Positions 57,701-64,000 of a DNA stretch of 64,000 nucleotides are shown one piece after another. This DNA is from Apostichopus californicus (Eukaryota; Echinodermata; Holothuroidea; Aspidochirotida; Stichopodidae), in the NCBI GenBank assembly GCA_020650975.1, contig JAIPMN010000615.1, forward strand, positions 1-64,000. Direction: 5' to 3'. Under the pieces are notes generated by a model that made no database searches, was not told the DNA's origin, and saw nothing but the letters and a program-made list of their open reading frames with translations. A program made the translations under genes and the position numbers. Position 1 is the stretch's first letter. Each line of letters opens with the position of its first letter.

Positions 57701-60377
57701 TGATATATCTGTGGTGACTACTTCGACAGAACAATGGCAGTTTAAATCGACAAGTTGTTGAACATATTAAATGATTGAGTGGGGACTGTTTAGTTGCTAT
57801 GATTGTAATTACTGTCAACTGCATAAAAATTCAATTTTGTACATAGACAGCTGTCATTGAAGTCATTTAGTGCCATTTAGTGCCAAGAATCGAAACATAA
57901 TTTCGAGCCAAGTAGTACATAATAGAAATAATGCAATAATTGTAAACCTATCTGAGGTGGTAGAATTTTGGGGAGATTTGGAGCTTGAAAAGTTCAATCA
58001 TAATACAACACTTCAAAATAAAATAAAACTGTTAGCAAACTGCTTATCCACTAGAGAGCCTGTGGAAGAGAATGTGTAAAAGTAAGTTGGCCTGCTAGGA
58101 TCGAAACGTCAGGCCAACTTACTTTTACACATAATACTACTTGTAAAAAAATTAGATATAAATAATATCAGTTTTCCCTTAACTCTTGCATCACATCTTC
58201 AGGAACCTTGTCGACACCACCAGAACTCTGCGTCTCCGTCAGAATGAGACGAAACTTTGGCTCTACCGTCACTTCACCAACACTTTACTTTTGTGTGTTG
58301 CTTTGTCGATTATTTTCTTCTTTTGGTCAATAAAGACACATAGATTAAACGATTGCCTAACGGTGAGTTAATTCCAAATTCTTCTATGAATAGATCCTCC
58401 GCATTTGTATATTCTTGGTAAACAGTTAAAGATCGCCTATAAATTTTAAGCAGTTTCATTTGCAAATGCTGTGCCTTATTTTGATTAAATTGATAAAAAG
58501 ATTGCAAATTATAAATTATAACATATTATAACAAATAACCAAAATTTTTAGTAATAAAGAAACTGAGAAAAAAAAAATGCAATACAGTGGTAGAAGAAGT
58601 GTCAGCATATATACTGAGAGTTCATTTGAATAATATTCACCGATCTAGAGCAATGAATTGAAAGTCACTCTCTCTCTTTTTCTAATATGTGTTCAGAAGT
58701 GGCATGAGTTGTGGTTGGATGATGCTTTCTGGCATATTCTGTTTTGCGTGATACTGGTGGCCGTGATGGTTTTGTTTCGACCGTCTGTCAACAACCAACG
58801 GTATGCCTACTCGCCTCTTATTGATAATGAGGATGACCAAGATGAAGAGAGTAAGGAACCGATGCTCTCAGAAGCCTATGGTAGGTACTCGTTCCCCCCC
58901 TTCCCCCCCCCAAAAAAAAAACATTACCATCACATGTGAAGGATCCATTACATGTATTTGAAATAGTCACAGACCATCAAATACTCCCTGGTCCAAAAGT
59001 GTCTATTAAGCTTCCTATAAAGGCTAATGTTGTCTAATACATTCACATCTTGGCAAAGCTGTTTCTTCCAACTATTTTCTTTGCCACATCAGTTTGTCCT
59101 ATTGCACTTTCTACGTACCTTTTCTCTTGTGTTTGTTAAGGCAGTTTTGGTATCGTGGTTTTCAACATCCCTCGTCCTCTTGTGTTTTGTATCATAAATT
59201 TTGGAATTGTGTTTTCTGCATCAATTTTGTGATATTGGGTTCTCTACATTCACTTGCCTACTGCTGCTCCTCTACATCCTCTCATTTTAATTTGTTATGG
59301 ACCTTTTCATTTCAGAGGGTATGACAATGCGTAATCTGAAGAAGGACAACCCTCAAAATGCTGTCAACAAAATTGCTGATGACCTTAAATGGGTGGAGGA
59401 TAACATTCCAGCAGCAATAGCTGACACGTAAGTACTTTTCAATGCCTTTTCTTCTGTAGTCTCGCTTTATCTTGACTTTCTGAGTTTTTCTCTTTTGGTT
59501 AGGTTTTTATCTGTATTTACAAGTGACAGCGATCTCTCTGACAGTAATACTGTAGCTGACGGCAATTTGAAAATTCGCCTTTTCTTTATTCATGGTTTTT
59601 TTTCTTTTCTTACCTTCAAGGGACTTTTATTTGTGAACTTCATTTCTGACCAGAATAGGTCAATGCAAATGCAAGTGAATTCATCACAGAGGTCATAAGC
59701 AGTGCTGGCGACTTTTAAAGCACTTGAATCGCATGATTTTGTGACTTGATACTCGACTTGGATTTAACTAAACTGACTTATGTCTTGACTTGAGACTTGC
59801 TTTTGACGACTTGAGACTTGACCTGGGGAGGCTTGACCTGGGGAGGCTTGAAACTGACTTGAGGCTAGGCTCAAAAGACTTAATGACAACATTGGTCATC
59901 ATCATATCATGTGATACCAAGCATTCAACTTTGTCATATTTGTTCAATGAACCCATTTGGAGAATCTAGCCCCCCAAAATGTATCATTATTGACATCAAA
60001 AGGGGATTCAACAAAAATCCTCATGTCAGGACGCATCATTGTGTTACCTGCAAGGTACATAGGCCCCCCTCCCACAACCACCCACCCTCACATCCAATTT
60101 AGTTTGACGTTAGTATGTCTTACTCAGAAGTACTCATGCAAGCTCCGTGACATTTGGGGCCCGATGAGTTTTTGGGGCCCTTTGAATTTTTGGGCCCCTG
60201 TGAACATACCCCATCTACCTGGCAGATCATGCAGCCCTTCTTTTAAATTCATAAACAGAGAGATTGACAAAATCTTTTGAATTATTTGTTCTTTTCCTCC
60301 ATTAAAGAGCTCTATCTATGATGGATGACTCTGAAGAGGAGTTGGTCACCAATCTTGAAAGAAGTAAAATGGACTGA
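36703..60377 (+). CDS. TMEM87: TMEM87A/B orthologue, GOLD-domain seven-transmembrane protein (5' exon not found)
   Basis: Exons: 36703-36775, 38493-38581, 40197-40328, 40822-40926, 41647-41709, 43282-43299, the microexon array (separate entry), 51680-51773, 52630-52691, 54072-54192, 55112-55274, 56396-56489, 57602-57667, 58195-58362, 58697-58880, 59316-59427, 60308-60377 (TGA 60375-60377). Phases agree throughout, giving 537 residues without the array or signal peptide (human about 555). The lumenal part has four cysteines (TQCEG, LKCAW, PVCYA, KNCQK) and NSS/NAS glycosylation sites. Seven hydrophobic segments follow: FYGIMCGLYILLG; IQIWIGAVIFLG; LARLLVVVVSIGYG; IMAAGFLYMILSS; VAILPLSVLDAVLVWW; TLLLCVALSIIFFFW; ILFCVILVAVMVLF. 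Family signatures include RPRLG, LYRHFTNTL, LDDAFW, RPSVNNQRYAYSPL and DLKWVEDNIP. TMEM87 proteins sit in Golgi and endosomal membranes and are linked to retrograde transport, Golgi ion and pH balance and mechanosensitive currents. Which of these applies here is unknown. One donor is GTACGC (after 40926). Confidence 0.96.
36960..38050 (+). repeat. Tandem array of about 140-base units with GGTCA motifs, copy 1
   Basis: Successive units contain ATCTCAAGAAG, AAGCTT(A/G)GACAGAT, ACAAGAAGCCTATTG and AAAGGTCATTTGGGGTCACC. The array ends in a non-repeated tail that includes GTATGTTGTACACCCTCA. It is in a TMEM87 intron. Confidence 0.85.
39040..39480 (-). repeat. Dispersed repeat family A, inverted copy
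   Basis: On the minus strand it shares the CATTTTCAGCTGAATTGC / TGACATCATTCACTC region with 18140-18560 and 52765-53245. It is in a TMEM87 intron. Confidence 0.5.
40490..40770 (-). repeat. Dispersed repeat family B, inverted copy
   Basis: It is the reverse of the 51930-52290 type, with ACAACCAGGTCTTA at one end and GGTGGATCATAGG inside. Ends resembling GGTTGTC/GACAACC suggest a MITE-like origin. It is in a TMEM87 intron. Confidence 0.6.
43647..43656. other. Assembly gap (10 N) between a G run and a C run
   Basis: The run of N is preceded by a long G run and followed by a long C run. It lies between TMEM87 exon 43282-43299 and the microexon array, so further sequence could be missing here. 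Confidence 0.95.
45486..49834 (+). repeat. Exonless third sub-repeat of the microexon array
   Basis: In each full unit a third related block has an acceptor-like T-run plus AAACAG running straight into TAAGTCC (or TTAGTCC), with no exon between. These lie at 45486, 46160, 47081, 47754 and 49834. The flanking sequence matches that around the true microexons, so these look like copies whose exon was lost before the unit was amplified. Confidence 0.75.
48880..48900 (+). CDS. TMEM87: Candidate 21-base microexon inside the TMEM87 array
   Basis: TTTTCGACAG precedes it and GTAGGA follows. It would encode NRHRRAP in phase 0-0. It sits in non-repeated sequence (about 48300-49180) that interrupts the array. 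The pyrimidine-rich tract before it is good. There is no similarity support, so it may be fortuitous. Confidence 0.35.
51930..52290 (+). repeat. Dispersed repeat family B, copy 2
   Basis: It contains ATTCACCAAACCTATGCATC and AACCAAATTTGCC, shared with 55610-55995 and 61890-62260. It lies between two TMEM87 exons. Confidence 0.65.
52765..53245 (+). repeat. Dispersed repeat family A, copy 2
   Basis: It aligns along its length with 18140-18560 with many substitutions and small indels, so the copies are old. It is in a TMEM87 intron. Confidence 0.65.
54349..54408. repeat. CCACCCG heptamer microsatellite
   Basis: About eight tandem CCACCCG units in the intron after the first TMEM87 transmembrane exon. 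Confidence 0.95.
55610..55995 (+). repeat. Dispersed repeat family B, copy 3
   Basis: It has GTCCGAGACAACC at one end and GATTGTCCGAGAGACAGCC at the other, and shares the internal ATTCACCAAACCTACACA with the other copies. Confidence 0.65.
56560..57590 (+). repeat. Tandem array of about 140-base units with GGTCA motifs, copy 2
   Basis: Same unit family and same tail as 36960-38050, in the same orientation. It ends a few bases before the polypyrimidine tract of the TMEM87 exon at 57602. Perfect AGGTCAAAGGTCA occurs at 56804, 56937 and 57085. Diverged single units also appear near 53400-53530 and 54660-54900, and inverted near 21660-21850. Confidence 0.85.
57668..58194 (+). other. TMEM87: U12-type AT-AC intron in TMEM87
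   Basis: The exon ending in VLVWW is followed directly by ATATCCTTTT, the minor-spliceosome AT-AC donor. The branch-site match is CCCTTAAC at 58177-58184, and the intron ends in AC at 58193-58194. The branch A lies about 11-12 bases before the exon. The join gives LVWWIFRNLVDTTRTLRLR, matching human CWWIFISLTQTMKLLKLR. Phase is 0. No nearby GT or AG pair preserves this alignment. Confidence 0.9.
58073..58131. repeat. Second copy of the inverted-repeat element, collapsed form
   Basis: The outer 22-23 bases of the arms (TGTGTAAAAGTAAGTTGGCC and its complement) face each other across a short middle with CTAGGATCGAAACG. The flank at 58028-58070 also matches the flank of the 36251-36493 copy (36500-36543) in reverse orientation. 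It lies in the TMEM87 U12-type intron. Confidence 0.75.
59740..59880. repeat. Degenerate CTTGA-rich tandem repeat
   Basis: Repeats of GACTTGAGACTTG, plus two copies of CCTGGGGAGGCTTGA, in the intron before the last TMEM87 exon. Confidence 0.7.
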
Positions 60378-60743
60378 AAAATATTGCAGCATGGGGGATA
60401 TTTCTTCCTGTAGCTAGTAAAGATGTGTCTGATGTGATGAGGCCTCTTGCCTGCTAGCATGGTTGATATTGATGTTCAGGAAATGGATGATATCTTCCTT
60501 GCCTCATGGATGAAGTCTAATGAAAGCTCATCGATATATTTTACCCTATTTTGCTTTCTGTTGTTTTTTGTAATTCTGTTTTCTTCTTTCATAATTTCTT
60601 ACTTTCTGGCAGTTGTGATTGATATTTGAAATTTAAGTTACAAAAGTAGATATCATTAACCGTGTTTAAACCTGGAAATGTTTTCTACTCTGTCCCTTTT
60701 CAAACTAGTTTGAGATATTCTACCTCCTCTTTGAAAGTTTGAG

Positions 60744-60749
60744 AATAAA
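60744..60749 (+). terminator. TMEM87: Candidate polyadenylation signal of TMEM87
   Basis: AATAAA about 367 bases after the stop codon, followed by a G/T-rich stretch (60760-60810) as expected of a downstream element. Another AATAAA at 62692 is a possible distal signal. Confidence 0.5.
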
Positions 60750-61889
60750 TTTTTCTTTGGGTGTGTGTGGTGGGGGAGGGGTAGGGGGGTTGTTTTTGTG
60801 GGGTATGGGGTTTTGTTGGGATGGGGGAAGGGACAGTAGAAATTGTAGGGGAGGGGTTTTTAGGTATGTATAAGATGCCAGTGGTACTTTTGATTTGTAT
60901 TAGTCTTTTGTGACTATTGGTTGATACTATACCCTTACATTGATAACCTGCTTTTATGGACAGAAACAGGTGAGTTCAATGAGATTTAAAAAAAGCAAAA
61001 AAACCCAGCCCACCTCTTGGACATTTTGAGAACTGCTCTGAAAGAGTTTGTGTAGCACTGCATGAGAATAGCCAAGACAATAATTGTCTCTTGAAAATAA
61101 AGACAAGAAATTCATACTTTCCTTAATTACTTTTTGCGAGAAAGACTTTGGAGATGAAATGTGTAATCCAATGTTGTTCATTTGTAATATTTAAAAAAAA
61201 TATATAGAAAAAAACCCAATTTCACCAAGATTGCAGAAAACTGACTTAAAATTTTTAATTTTACTTGTGTTGTGTTTCATTCTTGAGTTCGCATGTTATC
61301 TGATATAGTATTTGTAAATGCTCATATTTTGGTTGTTTTCAAATAGTTTTTCTTTTCTCTTAACCGAGTGCCATGCTAGATGTACAGATATGTTTTGTCA
61401 AAATTCAAGACGGCTTCTTGGAAGCAGCAGGTAGTGAAAGGTTCTTTGCTAGTTTCATCTCGGTCGATTGAGGTGTTAGTGCCTCCAGAAATTCAGATCT
61501 TGTAACAAATCCTCTATATTTTCTTACGGCTAGCAGAGATATTCATATGACGCCTTGTCTTATGTGCATATAAGATTCAGGGCAGAAGGTGATATACTTT
61601 AGCTAGGTAAAAAATCTGCGAAGTCCTCACCTTTTTGGTTTAAGCTCACGCCTAAGAGCTTGATCATGGTGTCTGATTTTCAACAGGTCTTTTACTGCTG
61701 GTATGTTCACCAGATGTTGTCTTTACAGTGACACATCAACAGATGAAGGTTAAGGTTGTTGGAGATTCGTAAATATAGGCTTCTTATTCTGTTATAATTA
61801 CTGTTTGTGTTTTATTTGCCTATAGTGAGTGGAAACGAATTAAGCATGACATGGACGTGTTCCTAAAGCAGGGCAAATTTTTCATGGCC

Positions 61890-62260
61890 TTCAGAAATTT
61901 CCAAATTTCTGTTCGTAAAAAAATCAGCTGCCATGGTTGACTGGTAGAAAACTAATTGTTCACATCTAATTCAGATTGCATTGTAACTAAAATACCCCCA
62001 AATAGGTAAAATAACAGAAAAACTGCATCAACCTCCATCACTTTTGGAGGTAATTGTAGGCCTATGAAATGTACTACTCAAAGGCTAGTTTTACTGGCCC
62101 AAAGTGGGTGTTCTATTCACCAAACCTACACATCTCTCATACAGTGTACATATAAGTAAATCTTCATTGGTTTGCTACACTGTTTTTTGTCAGAAAACCT
62201 TAATTTGCTGATTGTACGATCAAAATGGGAAAACCTGGTCGTCCGATGGACATTCAGAAA
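61890..62260 (+). repeat. Dispersed repeat family B, copy 4
   Basis: It has the shared ATTCACCAAACCTACACATC segment and a CCTGGTCGTCCGATGGACA end. It lies downstream of TMEM87. Confidence 0.65.
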
Positions 62261-63639
62261 ATATTCCATAAAAATTTGTCCTGCCTAAAGATGTTAATAT
62301 CAGGTTCAATGATCCAAACCTCAAATTATTGATATGTACATTTGCTTTCATATTGGGTGATTGTTTTGTAGCAGTATATTGAGTTTTGTAATTAAAGAGA
62401 TACAAGGAAGTAGTTATGTCTCTCTCTCTTCTGATCTTTTCTTTTCCCAAGCTTCTAAATGATGATCGTTTTGTTGCAGGTTATTGTATTATTATTATTC
62501 CTTTTCTGTTGTTGAAGGAAATTTCAATTGTATTATCTTCAAATTGTAGCTAAATTCTCAGATTTTAAGTATGTTTACCTTTCAAACCGTTTGTTATGCT
62601 TAGAGATATCATCGGTGATGCATCCTGAAACAGCATTTTGGGTTTGAAAATATGAAGATTAATTGGTCTGAGGATAATCCAATTTCAATTCAATAAAGAT
62701 AAACCTAACTTACACAGTTTTTAATTTAAATTATACTACAAAAATTGTTTGTATTTGAACTAGCATTTACTCAGGCTTCCATTTGCTCGAATAATTGCTA
62801 ATTTAAGCAAAGTGACTGACTCATCAAGTTATTGAGTTAATTGAAGTCTCTCAATATTTGCTAATCTTCTGAGGGTATTGAAATAAGGACTGTGTCTAAC
62901 TTTTATGTCTTTGCAGTAATATTTTACTGCAGACTTTCTGACAGTTATGAAAGAATTTCTGGAAACCGGTAAAACCAATGCAAACTGTTGCTTTATTGTG
63001 TCTGCACTGCATGGAAAGTCTATAGTATTTGCTAGATCGAATAATTTATAAATAATTAATAATTGTTAGTAAAAGCAGAATCAGTTTTTGAGCTCTTTTC
63101 TATTGTATGTCCCTGTGTTGAAGGATCATCGATAGAGATGTATTATAAAACACAATATTTCCTCCTGTTCTTGCTTTTATTATAGACAGTTTGATTCAAA
63201 TTTTTAAATATCTACTGCAAAGTTACAACAAAGTATAAACCCAAGGCAAACGTTTTCAAGAACTCCTGGCTATTGTATGTAAACATTGAGCTAAGTCTGT
63301 GGTTTTCACCCAAAAATGGGGAAAAAGGTGTTTGGGAGTCTGTCAGTCTTTCGTATTTTTTCTTTGACTAAGCATGTACAGAGGAATTTGATGTTAATTT
63401 TCAAAGATTTGCCTGTAAGAGATAGCCTGCTCTTTTTGATAAATAGGTGCTATTATACTATTATGAAATACATTTGTATCTTTTCAGTAAGGTGTGGGGG
63501 AGGGTGGAGGGTTTCACTATGTGCATGCACCCCATCCACTTCAAATTTAATGATGTACCTTGGTGTAGATGTTTCCTTTTGCTATATCAACCTGTCTATA
63601 TGATATTTTCTTTCGATTGTGGTTTTGCTGAGTTTGAGG

Positions 63640-64000
63640 AATTCAGACTTGGTCTTGGTGTCTGAGTTGGAGAGGTTCAACTCAGACTTGGTCTTGGCTC
63701 CTGAGTTGGAGAGGTTCACTTCAGACTTGGTCTTGGCTCCTGAGTTAGAGAGGTTCAGTCAGACTTGGTCTTGGCTGCTGAGTTTGGGAGGCTCACTTCA
63801 GACTTGGTCCTGGCTCCTGAGTTGTAGAGGTACAGTTCAGACTTGGTCTTGGCTCCTGAGTTTGGGAGGTTCAGTCAGACTTGGTCTTGACTCCTGAGTT
63901 GGAGAGGTTCAGTTCAGACTTGGTCTTGGCTCCTGAGGTTCACTTCAGACTTGGTTATGGCTCCTGAGTTGGAGAGGTTCACTTCAGACTTGGTCTTGGC
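63640..64000. repeat. 39-base minisatellite reaching the window end
   Basis: About nine copies of a unit containing CAGACTTGGTCTTGGCTCC and GAGTTGGAGAGGTTCA, with indels. Part of it reads as repeated SDLVLAPELERFT only because 39 is a multiple of three. Confidence 0.92.

Larger units (their letters stand above)
60378..64000. other. 3' flank of TMEM87, no further gene recognised
   Basis: It contains the probable 3' UTR, repeat family B copy 4 and the terminal minisatellite. The remaining frames are short and lack splice-site or family support. Confidence 0.6.

Noticed and set aside
59911-60280. Overlapping plus-strand frames before the last TMEM87 exon
   Set aside because: They are low-complexity GGGGCCC and C-rich sequence in an intron, with no homology or splice evidence.
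63619-63897. 92-codon frame with repeated SDLVLAPELERF
   Set aside because: It is a translation of the 39-base minisatellite; the frame shifts within the array and there is no gene context.

Overview
The window looks like the nuclear genome of a marine invertebrate animal, probably an echinoderm or other non-vertebrate deuterostome. The DNA is AT-rich, genes have many short exons and introns with consensus splice sites, coding is sparse, and small repeat families and minisatellites are abundant. The taxon is an inference from the style of genes and repeats. There are no bacterial operons, no CRISPR, and I recognised no rRNA or tRNA gene. No long transposase, reverse transcriptase or capsid reading frame survives.

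Layout. (1) 222-2335, plus strand: the last four visible exons of a small gene I do not recognise, with a lysine-rich C-terminal helix. (2) 5588-30603, minus strand: a complete exportin-5 gene (XPO5). I could assemble 29 coding exons with consistent phase into 1185 residues (human is about 1204). It converges tail to tail with gene 1. (3) 30604-36702: an intergenic stretch with the divergent promoter area and several small repeats. (4) 36703-60377, plus strand: a TMEM87A/B orthologue (GOLD-domain seven-transmembrane Golgi protein). It is complete except for the signal-peptide exon, which I could not find. (5) 60378-64000: the TMEM87 3' UTR, dispersed repeats and a 39-base minisatellite running off the window.

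The most unusual structure is inside TMEM87. Between the exon encoding GIQYEN (43282-43299) and the exon starting HTYEV (51680) lies a 5.6-kb tandem array. It carries nine copies of a 24-base exon (PDAGQPDT or PDAGKPDT) and six of an 18-base exon (PVAEAK or PVAVAK). Every copy has its own acceptor and donor, and every copy is phase 0-0. Any subset could be spliced in without shifting the frame, adding 0 to about 108 residues to a loop of the lumenal GOLD domain. The array is built from about 674-base units and contains single-N assembly breaks, so the true copy number may differ.

Two further splicing features stand out. XPO5 and TMEM87 each contain one clear AT-AC U12-type (minor spliceosome) intron, supported by exact phase and protein alignment. 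In XPO5 the 3' splice site of exon 14, with the start of that exon, has been copied into a 106-base tandem repeat, which places five decoy acceptors upstream of the real one.

The recognised genes are not a pathway. XPO5 exports pre-miRNA from the nucleus with RanGTP, and TMEM87 proteins act in the Golgi and endosomes. Their adjacency appears to be simple genomic neighbourhood.
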